A stretch of 11,586 nt of DNA from an uncultured Rhodobiaceae bacterium (GTDB lineage: Bacteria; Pseudomonadota; Alphaproteobacteria; RS24): positions 1-11,586 of the forward strand of contig CAJWBV010000009.1 in the NCBI GenBank assembly GCA_913020275.1, given 5' to 3'. Shown in pieces: positions 1 through 6,481 of this stretch; the stretch's first letter is position 1; every line of letters begins with the position of its first letter. A program made the translations under genes and the position numbers. Below the pieces are notes generated by a model. The model made no database searches, had not been told where the DNA came from, and worked only from the letters and a program-made list of their open reading frames with translations.

Positions 1-1
1 A

Positions 2-142
2 AAATGTCATTTGCGTGCAATCGGTCTGGCTTTTGATGAGCAGATGGTTGAAAAATGTCCGGTGGAACCGCACGACGCACCGCTTGATATGGTGGTGACG
101 CCAATGCGGGCAATTAGGTGTGGTGAGGGTGAGCGTTTATGA
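2..142 (+). CDS. 5-formyltetrahydrofolate cyclo-ligase, C-terminal fragment (gene starts before the window)
   Basis: The frame is open from base 2 to a TGA at 140-142 and encodes the last 46 residues of a protein. The stretch GLAFDEQMVEKCPVEPHDAP followed by LDMVVT is the characteristic C-terminal signature of the 5-FCL/MTHFS (YgfA) family: a Gly-rich strand, then a Q-x-V, P-x-E-x-H-D and L-D-x-V-V-T pattern. The family converts 5-formyl-THF to 5,10-methenyl-THF in the cytoplasm, using ATP, and so recycles a folate storage form. The N-terminal part, including the ATP-binding residues, lies outside the window and cannot be checked. The stop overlaps the next start by four bases (ATGA, 139-142), so the two genes are very probably co-transcribed and translationally coupled. 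The assignment rests on a short fragment but fits both the motif and the usual neighbour. Confidence 0.8.
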   Translation, partial: KCHLRAIGLAFDEQMVEKCPVEPHDAPLDMVVTPMRAIRCGEGERL

Positions 143-951
143 AAATTTTGTTTCTCGGCGATGTGGTGGGGCGCGCGGCGCGCGAAGCCGTGTTGCGGCA
201 GGTTCCGCTATGGCGCAAGCAATGGGCGCTCGATTTCGTCATCGTCAATGGCGAAAATGCCGCCGGCGGTTTTGGCATTACACCGGCGATTGCCGAGGCT
301 TTTTTCGAGGCCGGTGTCGATGTCATCTCTACCGGCAATCACGTTTGGGACCAGCAGGAAATTCAAGGCTATATCGACACTGAAAATCGCCTGTTGCGAC
401 CGGTAAATTTCCCATCCGGCACGCCGGGTATCGGTGCCAATCTTTTTCAGGCGGGCGACCAGCGCGTCATGGTGGTCAATGTCATGGGGCAGTTATTCAT
501 GGAAACGCTGGACGACCCGTTTGTCGCCATTGAGCGCGAATTGGCGGCTTGTCCGCTGGGCGAGTCGGCCGATGCCATTATTGTCGACGTGCATGCCGAG
601 GCGACATCTGAAAAAATGGCGATGGGGCATTTTTGCGACGGGCGCGCGAGCCTTGTGGTCGGCACCCACACCCATGTGCCGACGGCAGATGCACAGATTT
701 TGCCGAATGGCACGGCCTATCAAACCGACGCCGGCATGTGCGGCGATTATGACAGTGTCATAGGCATGGAAAAAGAAGAGCCGTTAAAGCGCTTCCGCAC
801 GAAATTGCGCGGCGGGCGCTTTGCTCCGGCACCGGGCACGCCGACGCTTTGCGGCTTGGTGGTGGAAACCGACGACCAAAGCGGTCTGGCGGTTGATATT
901 GCGCCGCTTCGTTTCGGCGGCAGGCTTTCCAGTACGGCGATGAACGGCTAA
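139..951 (+). CDS. YmdB/DR1281-family metallophosphoesterase (TIGR00282-type)
   Basis: A 270-residue protein, the usual full length for the family, of the calcineurin-like fold. Visible metal-site motifs in order are G-D8-V-V-G, N-G-E39-N40-A-A-G-G, T-G-N67-H68-V-W-D, V-D-V-H152-A-E and G-T-H177-T-H179-V-P, followed by the Y-Q-T-D-A-G-M-C-G segment. All expected ligands are present, so it should be an active two-metal enzyme. Characterised relatives hydrolyse 2',3'-cyclic nucleotides or cAMP; the Bacillus YmdB relative influences RNA turnover and the choice between biofilm formation and motility. The physiological substrate here is unknown. No signal peptide is seen, so it is cytoplasmic. The start is supported by a GAGGG ribosome site at 125-129 and the ATGA overlap with the folate cyclo-ligase gene. 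It should not be confused with the unrelated E. coli macrodomain protein also called YmdB. Confidence 0.9.
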   Translation: MKILFLGDVVGRAAREAVLRQVPLWRKQWALDFVIVNGENAAGGFGITPAIAEAFFEAGVDVISTGNHVWDQQEIQGYIDTENRLLRPVNFPSGTPGIGANLFQAGDQRVMVVNVMGQLFMETLDDPFVAIERELAACPLGESADAIIVDVHAEATSEKMAMGHFCDGRASLVVGTHTHVPTADAQILPNGTAYQTDAGMCGDYDSVIGMEKEEPLKRFRTKLRGGRFAPAPGTPTLCGLVVETDDQSGLAVDIAPLRFGGRLSSTAMNG

Positions 952-977
952 CGTATGTCGAGTGATTCGGCATCCTT

Positions 978-991
978 TCACGGTGCCGTGA
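978..991 (+). repeat. Small perfect inverted repeat upstream of yebC
   Basis: Six-base arms TCACGG (978-983) and CCGTGA (986-991) are separated by TG. They lie in the 74-bp gap between the phosphodiesterase gene and yebC, about 35 bases before the yebC start. The loop is too small for a stable RNA hairpin unless the inner pairs open, and there is no T-run, so it is not a convincing terminator. It could be a protein-binding half-site pair or chance. I see no clear -35/-10 pair in this gap. Confidence 0.3.
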
Positions 992-1025
992 CCGTTGAAT
1001 TTTCACTTTGGCAGAGTTGAACGTT

Positions 1026-1772
1026 ATGGCAGGCCATTCCAAATTCAAAAATATTCAGCACCGCAAGGGTGCGCAGGACAAAAAGCGCGCGAAAATCTTC
1101 TCGCGACTGGCAAAAGAAATTACCGTGGCCGCCAAAATGGGCATGCCGGATCCCGACAGCAATCCGCGCCTGCGCACGGCCATACTCGCGGCGCGCGCCC
1201 AAAATATGCCGAAAGACAATATTGAACGTGCCATCAAAAAAAGCGCTGATGCCGATGGCGAAAATTATGACGAAGTGCGCTATGAGGGTTTTGGTCCGGG
1301 CGGGATCGGCGTCATTGTCGAAACGCTAACCGACAATCGCAATCGCACGGCAAGCGATGTGCGCTCAACCTTTTCCAAATCGGGCGGCAATATGGGTGAA
1401 ACCGGTTCGGTTTCTTTCATGTTCGACAGGGTCGGCTCGATCGAATACGGGCCTGACGCCGCCGATGCCGAAACGGTGTTCGAGGCGGCCATCGAAGCCG
1501 GTGCCGAAGATGTGGTATCGGGCGAAGACGGCCATGAAATCATCTGTTCGATGGAAGATTTGCACGGCGTGGTCGATGTGCTTGCCGGTGTTTTGGGTGA
1601 GCCGCAAGCGGCAAGCATTGTGTGGAAACCGCAAAATGATGTGCCCGTCGATGCCGAGGCTGCCGAAAAAGTTCTGAAATTCATGGACGCGCTGGACGAC
1701 CTTGACGATGTGCAAAATGTTTACGCAAATTTTGATATTGCCGATGAGGTGATGGAAAAATTGTCAAGCTGA
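1026..1772 (+). CDS. yebC: YebC/PmpR family translation or regulatory factor (TACO1 family)
   Basis: Encodes 248 residues, the standard family length. The N-terminus [18 protein letters not shown] is the hallmark YebC start. It is followed by [17 protein letters not shown], the [19 protein letters not shown] helix (about 54-70), the [14 protein letters not shown] segment (86-99) and the [19 protein letters not shown] region (104-122). The family was long annotated as a transcriptional regulator. More recent work on YebC and its mitochondrial relative TACO1 links it to relief of ribosome stalling, notably at proline-rich stretches. An upstream in-frame TTG at 1008 exists, but the universally conserved MAGHSKF start argues for ATG 1026. 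The ribosome site is weak (AGAG about ten bases upstream). It sits 18 bp before ruvC, a neighbour arrangement common across proteobacteria. Confidence 0.95.
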   Translation: MAGHSKFKNIQHRKGAQDKKRAKIFSRLAKEITVAAKMGMPDPDSNPRLRTAILAARAQNMPKDNIERAIKKSADADGENYDEVRYEGFGPGGIGVIVETLTDNRNRTASDVRSTFSKSGGNMGETGSVSFMFDRVGSIEYGPDAADAETVFEAAIEAGAEDVVSGEDGHEIICSMEDLHGVVDVLAGVLGEPQAASIVWKPQNDVPVDAEAAEKVLKFMDALDDLDDVQNVYANFDIADEVMEKLSS

Positions 1773-1790
1773 GCAGAGGGTAAAATTCGC

Positions 1791-2315
1791 ATGAGCACCA
1801 ACCCCAGCCATCGCCTGATCGGGCTTGACCCCGGGCTTCGTTTTACCGGCTGGGGGGTTATCGACGTGACGGGCCCGAAACTCGTTCATGTGGCAAACGG
1901 ATCCATAGCCTCAAAACAGGCTGACCCGTTGCCGACGCGCCTTTTGCAAATCGAAAGCGGGCTGGAAGAAGTGTTTGACGCTTGGGCGCCCGACCATGCG
2001 GGGGTGGAGCAAACTTTCGTCAATCGCGACGGTGCCGCCACCCTCAAGCTGGGTCAAGCCCGCGCGGTTTGTCTGCTGGTACCGGCGCGGCGCAATATTC
2101 CGGTGCATGAGTATGCGCCGAATTTCATCAAACGCACGGTGACGGGGTCCGGCCATGCGGCCAAAGAACAAATTGCGGCCATGATAAAGGTGTTGTTGCC
2201 GCAGGCGCGCGCTGCGGATGAACATGCCGCCGATGCGCTTGCTGTGGCGATTACGCTGGCCCATGCCGGAGATCTTGGCGGGCGTCTGGCGCAAGCGCTG
2301 GAGGTCGGCAAATGA
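1791..2315 (+). CDS. ruvC: Holliday junction resolvase RuvC
   Basis: A 174-residue RNase H-fold endonuclease that makes paired nicks in Holliday junctions held by RuvAB, resolving recombination intermediates. Acidic active-site positions are visible: D13 in IGLDPGLRFTGWG, E73 in AGVEQTFVN, and the C-terminal pair H145 and D148 in EHAADALAVAI. The first of that last pair is Asp in E. coli but His in Thermus and many other RuvCs, so H145 is a normal variant and not a defect. The basic helix region around HEYAPNFIKRTVTGSGHAAK (106-125) matches the family. An AGAGGG ribosome site at 1775-1780 supports the ATG at 1791. The stop overlaps the ruvA start as ATGA (2312-2315), indicating translational coupling within ruvCAB. 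Confidence 0.97.
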   Translation: MSTNPSHRLIGLDPGLRFTGWGVIDVTGPKLVHVANGSIASKQADPLPTRLLQIESGLEEVFDAWAPDHAGVEQTFVNRDGAATLKLGQARAVCLLVPARRNIPVHEYAPNFIKRTVTGSGHAAKEQIAAMIKVLLPQARAADEHAADALAVAITLAHAGDLGGRLAQALEVGK

Positions 2316-2920
2316 TCGGGCGGTTGCGCGGTCGCCTGGACGGGCGCGGTGAAAATTGGGTGCTCGTGGATGTGGGCGGCGTCGGCTATATGGTCGAAGG
2401 GTCGGCGCGGCTACTGGACGGATGCCCGCCCGACGGTGAGGCAGTGTCGCTGGCAATCGAAACTTATGTGCGCGAAGACCAGTTTCGGCTGTTCGGTTTT
2501 TTGAGCGAAGAAGAGCGCAGCTGGTTCAAACTTCTCATGGGTGTGCAAGGGGTTGGGGCCAAGGTTGCGCTGGCCATTCAAGGTGTGTTGTCGCCCGCCG
2601 ATCTTGTGCAGGCCGTGGCCGCCGAAGACAAGGCCATGGTTGCCCGCGCCCCCGGTGTCGGCCCGAAAGTCGCCCAGCGCATTGTGCAGGAGTTGAAAGA
2701 CAAAATACCCGAAGCCGCCTTTGGTGTAGCCGTAAGTACTGATGCCGGCGGGCCAGCATCGCAAGCCCATCTTGATGCCATGTCGGCGCTGACCAATTTG
2801 GGATATCAGCGCGCCGAGGCGCATCGCGCCCTGCAAGCGGCAGCCGCGGCATCTGAGGGTGATGAGGGCGAGAGTGCTGAAACCTTGATCCGGAAGGCCC
2901 TGAAGGAGTTGGCAAAATGA
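2312..2920 (+). CDS. ruvA: Holliday junction branch-migration protein RuvA
   Basis: Encodes 202 residues, matching the family. RuvA tetramers bind and flatten the four-way junction and load the RuvB motors. The N-terminal OB-fold begins MIGRLRGRL and contains DVGGVGYMV (20-28), [13 protein letters not shown] (51-63). Two helix-hairpin-helix motifs follow: [13 protein letters not shown] (77-89) and [20 protein letters not shown] (113-132). After an Ala/Gly/Ser-rich linker (about 137-150) comes the small C-terminal domain [16 protein letters not shown] (159-174), which contacts RuvB. A GGAGG ribosome site at 2300-2304 lies inside the end of ruvC. The stop overlaps the ruvB start by ATGA (2917-2920), so the three subunits are probably produced in fixed ratio. 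Confidence 0.97.
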   Translation: MIGRLRGRLDGRGENWVLVDVGGVGYMVEGSARLLDGCPPDGEAVSLAIETYVREDQFRLFGFLSEEERSWFKLLMGVQGVGAKVALAIQGVLSPADLVQAVAAEDKAMVARAPGVGPKVAQRIVQELKDKIPEAAFGVAVSTDAGGPASQAHLDAMSALTNLGYQRAEAHRALQAAAAASEGDEGESAETLIRKALKELAK

Positions 2921-3939
2921 CCGACAGGCTGATAGATGCGGCAGGCGACGACCACGATACCGCCTTGCGGCCGACCTCGCTTGACGGGTTTATCGGCCAG
3001 AAAAAAGGCCGCGAAAACCTTTCTGTTTTCATCGGCGCGGCGCGCGGGCGCAAGGAAGCCCTCGACCATGTGCTGCTCGCCGGCCCGCCGGGGCTTGGCA
3101 AAACCACGCTGGCGCAGATTATCGCGCGTGAGTTGGGGTCGGGCTTCCGCTCGACTTCCGGTCCGGTCATTTCAAAAGCCGGTGATCTGGCATCGCTTCT
3201 GACAAATCTGGAGCCGCACGATGTTTTGTTCATCGATGAGATACACCGGCTGAGCCCGGCGGTTGAAGAAATATTGTACCCGGCAATGGAAGATTTCGAA
3301 CTTGATTTGATGATCGGCGAAGGCCCTGCCGCGCGCTCGGTCAAAATCGATTTGCCGCCTTTCACGCTGGTCGGCGCGACCACGCGCTCCGGCCTGCTGA
3401 CAACGCCCTTGCGCGACCGCTTCGGTATTCCGGTTTATCTTGAATTTTACGACATTGAAGAATTGGAACAGATTATCCGCCGCAACAGCGCGCTGATGGG
3501 GCTGGATGTCACCGATGATGGCGCGCGCGAAATAGCCGGGCGCGCGCGCGGCACACCGCGTGTGGCGGGGCGCTTATTGCGGCGCGTGCGCGATTTTGCG
3601 AGCTTTGAAGAGGCGACCTGCATTGATGCGAAACTCGCCGACCGCGCGCTCAAACGTCTTGATGTTGACAGCCGCGGGCTGGACGCGCTCGACCACCGCT
3701 ATTTGAAGGTGATGGCCGAAAAATTCATGGGCGGGCCGGTTGGCATTGACACAATGGCCGCCGCATTGGGCGAGCCGCGCGATGCGCTGGAAGATATTGT
3801 CGAGCCGTTTTTGATCCAGCTTGGGTTTGTCAATCGCACGCCGCGAGGCCGCGTGCTTATGCCGGTGGCGTTTGAACATTTGGGGCTGGAATTGCCACGC
3901 GGTTATGATGGCGACCTTTTCGACACAGCCAAGGAATAA
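2917..3939 (+). CDS. ruvB: Holliday junction branch-migration ATPase RuvB
   Basis: A 340-residue AAA+ motor that forms hexameric rings on the arms of the junction and pulls DNA through RuvA. Visible elements are the N-terminal [13 protein letters not shown] segment (16-28), Walker A GPPGLGKT (56-63, K62), Walker [10 protein letters not shown] (104-112, D107-E108) and the sensor-1 region [19 protein letters not shown] (152-170). This last segment includes the conserved arginines of the PLRDRFG motif. The sensor-2 segment [17 protein letters not shown] (211-227) and the winged-helix domain with [17 protein letters not shown] near the C-terminus follow. All catalytic motifs are intact. A strong AAGGAG ribosome site (2903-2908) lies eight bases before the start, inside ruvA. 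It is the last gene of ruvCAB; ybgC starts only 14 bp downstream. Confidence 0.98.
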   Translation: MTDRLIDAAGDDHDTALRPTSLDGFIGQKKGRENLSVFIGAARGRKEALDHVLLAGPPGLGKTTLAQIIARELGSGFRSTSGPVISKAGDLASLLTNLEPHDVLFIDEIHRLSPAVEEILYPAMEDFELDLMIGEGPAARSVKIDLPPFTLVGATTRSGLLTTPLRDRFGIPVYLEFYDIEELEQIIRRNSALMGLDVTDDGAREIAGRARGTPRVAGRLLRRVRDFASFEEATCIDAKLADRALKRLDVDSRGLDALDHRYLKVMAEKFMGGPVGIDTMAAALGEPRDALEDIVEPFLIQLGFVNRTPRGRVLMPVAFEHLGLELPRGYDGDLFDTAKE

Positions 3940-3953
3940 GGGATACGAGGCGA

Positions 3954-4415
3954 ATGGACGGCGCGTTTACAGACAAAATTCATAAACTCGATGTGCGTGT
4001 CTATTACGAAGACACTGATTTTTCCGGTGTTGTGTATCATGCCAATTATCTGAAATTCGCCGAGCGCGGCCGCTCCAGTTTCCTGCGTCTTGCCGGTGTC
4101 ATACATTCTGATTTGCTCACACATGAGCCGCCGCTGGCCTTTGTCGTGCGGGGTATGAATATCGAATTTGTTGCCCCGGCGCGCATCGACGATGTGCTGG
4201 TGGTGGAGACGATTTTTACCGCCGCGCGGGGCCCGCGCCTGACCGCCTGGCAAACCATTCGTCGCAATGGGGAATTATTGTGGCAGGCAGAAATTCTGGC
4301 GGCCTGCATTGACCTTGACGGCAAGCCGCGGCGCATGCCTGCAAAAACGGTCGACCAGATGGCGCCATGGCTCACCGATAAGCCGCCGGATTTTAACGCG
4401 CCGCAACGCGGGTAA
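3954..4415 (+). CDS. ybgC: Tol-Pal-associated acyl-CoA thioesterase YbgC
   Basis: A 153-residue hot-dog-fold thioesterase of the 4-hydroxybenzoyl-CoA thioesterase type. The active-site motif YYEDTDFSGVVYHANYLKF (17-35) contains the catalytic Asp (D22, equivalent to E. coli YbgC D18) and the Y28-H29 pair. Characterised YbgC proteins hydrolyse short- to medium-chain acyl-CoA thioesters and have been linked to phospholipid metabolism at the inner membrane; the true substrate in vivo is uncertain. No signal peptide is seen. It lies 14 bp after ruvB and 67 bp before tolQ, the common proteobacterial position at the head of the tol-pal cluster. The GAGG at 3947-3950 is very close to the start, so AAGGG at 3938-3942 may serve as the ribosome site. 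It may be transcribed with ruvCAB, with tolQ, or both. Confidence 0.93.
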   Translation: MDGAFTDKIHKLDVRVYYEDTDFSGVVYHANYLKFAERGRSSFLRLAGVIHSDLLTHEPPLAFVVRGMNIEFVAPARIDDVLVVETIFTAARGPRLTAWQTIRRNGELLWQAEILAACIDLDGKPRRMPAKTVDQMAPWLTDKPPDFNAPQRG

Positions 4416-4433
4416 CGCCCGTTAGCCCAAGTT

Positions 4434-4454
4434 TTGTCACAATTTCACTATAGT
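4434..4454 (+). promoter_or_regulatory. Possible promoter elements upstream of tolQ
   Basis: The 67-bp gap between ybgC and tolQ turns AT-richer. It contains TTGTCA (4434-4439, one mismatch to a housekeeping -35) and TATAGT (4449-4454, one mismatch to a -10). These two are only nine bases apart, so they cannot work as a pair. If TATAGT is a true -10, its -35 at 16-18 bases is poor. The start of a tol-pal transcript is plausible here but not proven. Confidence 0.25.
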
Positions 4455-4469
4455 CTAGCCCGTAAATGC

Positions 4470-4476
4470 AGAGAGG
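4470..4476 (+). promoter_or_regulatory. Ribosome binding site of tolQ
   Basis: AGAGAGG lies six bases before the ATG at 4483 and fixes the tolQ start. Two nearby out-of-frame ATGs (4466 and 4478) are not served as well by it. Confidence 0.6.
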
Positions 4477-4482
4477 TATGAG

Positions 4483-5193
4483 ATGGAAACGGTAGCCCTT
4501 GATACGCCGGCGCTGGCCGCAGCCGCAGATTTTTCATTATGGGCGCTATTTATCCGCGCCGATATTGTCGTCAAACTTGTCATGATCGGACTGATTTTCT
4601 CATCTGTCTGGAGCTGGGCGATTATTTTTGAGAAAACCTTTCTCTTCCGGCGCATCGACAAGGCGGCAGAGGATTTCGAACAGCAATTTTGGTCGGGAGA
4701 CTCGTTGCAAAACCTCTATCGCAAGGTCAATTCGGGTCGCCCCGACCCAATGTCGGGCGTTTTCATTGCCGCCATGCGCGAGTTTGCCCGCGGCGAGACG
4801 GGTAAGAAGAACCAGAACAATGACAATTTAATTCGACGGGTGGAGCGCACACTGACCTCCGCCGTGGCGCGCGAAATGGGGCTATTGGAGCGGCGTATGC
4901 TGTTTCTGGCTACCGTCGGAGCAGTTGCGCCCTTTATCGGTCTTTTCGGAACGGTATGGGGCATTATGAACAGCTTTCAGGCGATTGCCATGACGCGCGA
5001 CACCAATTTGGCCGTTGTTGCGCCGGGTATTGCCGAAGCTCTTTTTGCCACCGGTCTGGGCTTGCTGGCGGCCATTCCTGCCGTTATCGCCTATAATAAA
5101 TTTTCCCATGACCTGACGCGCTTCGGCGCGCGTCTCGATTTGTTTGCCGATGATTTTGCCGTGCTGCTCGCGCGCCAGTCTGACAACGGATAA
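4483..5193 (+). CDS. tolQ: Tol-Pal motor subunit TolQ
   Basis: A 236-residue inner-membrane protein of the MotA/TolQ/ExbB family. With TolR it forms the proton-driven motor that energises TolA during outer-membrane constriction at division. Three hydrophobic segments are visible: about 27-50 (DIVVKLVMIGLIFSSVWSWA), 139-165 (with VGAVAPFIGLFGTVWGIMNS) and 178-204 (with GIAEALFATGLGLLAAIPAV). The large cytoplasmic loop lies between the first two. The second and third segments carry the Gly, Thr and Pro residues conserved in the family. The strong ribosome site and family-like length support the start. The stop at 5193 is five bases before tolR. Confidence 0.96.
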   Translation: METVALDTPALAAAADFSLWALFIRADIVVKLVMIGLIFSSVWSWAIIFEKTFLFRRIDKAAEDFEQQFWSGDSLQNLYRKVNSGRPDPMSGVFIAAMREFARGETGKKNQNNDNLIRRVERTLTSAVAREMGLLERRMLFLATVGAVAPFIGLFGTVWGIMNSFQAIAMTRDTNLAVVAPGIAEALFATGLGLLAAIPAVIAYNKFSHDLTRFGARLDLFADDFAVLLARQSDNG

Positions 5194-5198
5194 AAGCG

Positions 5199-5642
5199 AT
5201 GGGCATGTCGACTTCCGAAAAAAAACCGGCCTCGCAGCGGCGCCCACGCTACCAGCCCATGAGCGAGATCAACGTAACCCCGATGGTCGATGTGATGCTG
5301 GTGTTGCTGATTGTATTCATGGTCGCCGCCCCGCTATTGACGGTGGGCGTGCCCGTCAATCTGCCCAAGGCCGGCGCACAGGCGCTGACGGGCGATGACG
5401 AGCCACTGGCGATTTCGGTCAATCAGGGCGGCCAGATTTTTATCGAGGAAACGGAAGTTAATCTGCGTGACCTCGTGCCCCGCCTGAAGGCCCTGATCGG
5501 CACCGGATATGATCAGCGTATTTATGTGCGCGGCGACCGTGATGTGGCCTACGGGCGTGTGGCGGCGGTGGTGGCGCGCATAAACAATGCCGGATTTACC
5601 CGAGTCGCGCTTGTTACCGAACAAGATAGCGGGCGTAAATAG
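5199..5642 (+). CDS. tolR: Tol-Pal motor subunit TolR
   Basis: A 147-residue ExbD/TolR-family protein. A basic cytoplasmic tail is followed by one membrane segment (about 29-46) starting EINVTPMVDVMLVLLIVFMV. D31 in this segment is the conserved proton-carrying Asp (D23 in E. coli TolR). The rest is the periplasmic domain, thought to contact peptidoglycan, ending at VALVTEQDSGRK. The start could also be ATG 5205, two codons later; neither has a strong ribosome site, and coupling to tolQ five bases upstream is likely. Codons 7-9 contain a run of eight A bases (5218-5225), described in the findings. Confidence 0.95.
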   Translation: MGMSTSEKKPASQRRPRYQPMSEINVTPMVDVMLVLLIVFMVAAPLLTVGVPVNLPKAGAQALTGDDEPLAISVNQGGQIFIEETEVNLRDLVPRLKALIGTGYDQRIYVRGDRDVAYGRVAAVVARINNAGFTRVALVTEQDSGRK

Positions 5643-5646
5643 CCCC

Positions 5647-6465
5647 GTGATTGCCGGTCGTGACATATCCGCCTCTCTTGGGCTTCACGTCGCACTGGCG
5701 GTCGTTGTGGGGTTTTGGACCCCCGTCATGACAGCGCTTGATACAAATGATGCTTTATTGCCGGTGGAGATTGTGACGGTGGAAGAGTTCACCCGCCTGA
5801 CGCGCGATAAACCGAAAAAGGAAATTTTGGAGAAAGAACCCGCCCCGGCAAAACCGGCCCAGCCCGTGGCGCGTGAGAGGGCCCCGCCGCCGCCTGCGCC
5901 TGCCGAGGCCATGCCGCTTCCCGAACCGGTGCGCGAAAAACCGCCGGTCGCCGACACTTTTACCGATCCGGTTGAAAAAGCACCCGCCGAAACCAGCCCC
6001 ATACGCCAGTTGCGGCCCGTGGCGCGGCCCGCACCGCCCAAGCCCAAACCGGTGCTGGATGTGTCGCAAATACGCGCTTTACTTAATAAAACGCCCGACA
6101 CGCCAGCTGAGGCCGAGCCGGTGGCGGAAGAAGAGGTGCCTTCTGAAAATTTCAGATTGACCCTGAATGAGATTGACGCCTTCCGAACACAAATGCGGCG
6201 CTGCTGGAACCCGCCATCGGGCGCGCGCAATGCTGAAGATTTGATTGTGCAAGTGCGTGTGTCGCTGGCACCGAACGGCATGATTTCGGCCGGCCCCAAA
6301 GTTATGAACCGTGCGCAATTGGGCGACCCGTTTTTCCGCGCCGCGGCTGAAAGCGTGTTGCGCGCCATTCGCCGGTGCCAGCCGTTTGAAATGCCGCCCG
6401 AAAAATATGCCGCTTGGCGCGACATTGAATTAAAGTTTGATCCCGGCAAAATGCTGGGGGGTTAG
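5647..6465 (+). CDS. tolA: Tol-Pal trans-periplasmic protein TolA, short proline-rich form
   Basis: About 272 residues from the GTG start chosen here, five bases after tolR. An in-frame ATG at 5587 would add 20 residues and overlap tolR by 56 bases. The later start leaves the short cytoplasmic tail typical of Tol[14 protein letters not shown], before the membrane segment [15 protein letters not shown]. Neither start has a clear ribosome site. The middle (about residues 60-165) is rich in Pro, Ala, Lys and Glu, including [19 protein letters not shown], and is far shorter than the long helix of E. coli TolA. The C-terminal 105 residues form a TonB/TolA-like domain with [25 protein letters not shown] and [16 protein letters not shown], ending in LKFDP. 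Two Cys residues (186 and 244 from the GTG) could form a periplasmic disulfide. The position between tolR and tolB makes TolA the firm call despite low similarity to the enteric protein. Confidence 0.88.
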   Translation: MIAGRDISASLGLHVALAVVVGFWTPVMTALDTNDALLPVEIVTVEEFTRLTRDKPKKEILEKEPAPAKPAQPVARERAPPPPAPAEAMPLPEPVREKPPVADTFTDPVEKAPAETSPIRQLRPVARPAPPKPKPVLDVSQIRALLNKTPDTPAEAEPVAEEEVPSENFRLTLNEIDAFRTQMRRCWNPPSGARNAEDLIVQVRVSLAPNGMISAGPKVMNRAQLGDPFFRAAAESVLRAIRRCQPFEMPPEKYAAWRDIELKFDPGKMLGG

Positions 6466-6466
6466 C

Positions 6467-6474
6467 AGGAAGGG
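6467..6474 (+). promoter_or_regulatory. Ribosome binding site of tolB
   Basis: AGGAAGGG begins just after the tolA stop (6463-6465) and lies seven bases before ATG 6482. It decides the tolB start in favour of 6482 over an in-frame TTG at 6437 that lies inside tolA. Confidence 0.7.
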
Positions 6475-6481
6475 TTGTTTC

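Noticed and set aside
1008..1025. TTG at 1008 as the yebC start
   Set aside because: It would add MAELNV before the near-universal MAGHSKF N-terminus of the family.
114..1048. Long open frames on the minus strand and in other plus frames across ymdB
   Set aside because: They are shadows of the GC-rich coding frame. The products are low-complexity, Arg/Ser/Pro-rich and show no family motif, while the plus-strand frame has full metallophosphoesterase motifs.
1935..2240. RuvC with His at position 145 as a damaged active site
   Set aside because: His at this position is found in Thermus RuvC and many others, so it is a normal variant.
2535..3383. A 282-codon minus-strand open frame across ruvA and ruvB
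   Set aside because: It is antisense to two well-supported genes with intact motifs, and its product is Ser/Pro/Arg-rich with no recognisable domain.
4405..4423. Hairpin around the ybgC stop (AAC/GTT and GGG/CCC with a GC bulge) as a terminator
   Set aside because: The stem is short and bulged, and the following sequence lacks an adjacent T-run.
5685..6449. A 254-codon minus-strand open frame opposite tolA
   Set aside because: Its Gly/Ser/Ala-rich product mirrors the proline-rich tolA strand. No ribosome site or family motif is seen.
6437..6481. TTG at 6437 as the tolB start
   Set aside because: It would place 15 extra residues before the signal peptide and overlap tolA. A strong ribosome site points to ATG 6482.
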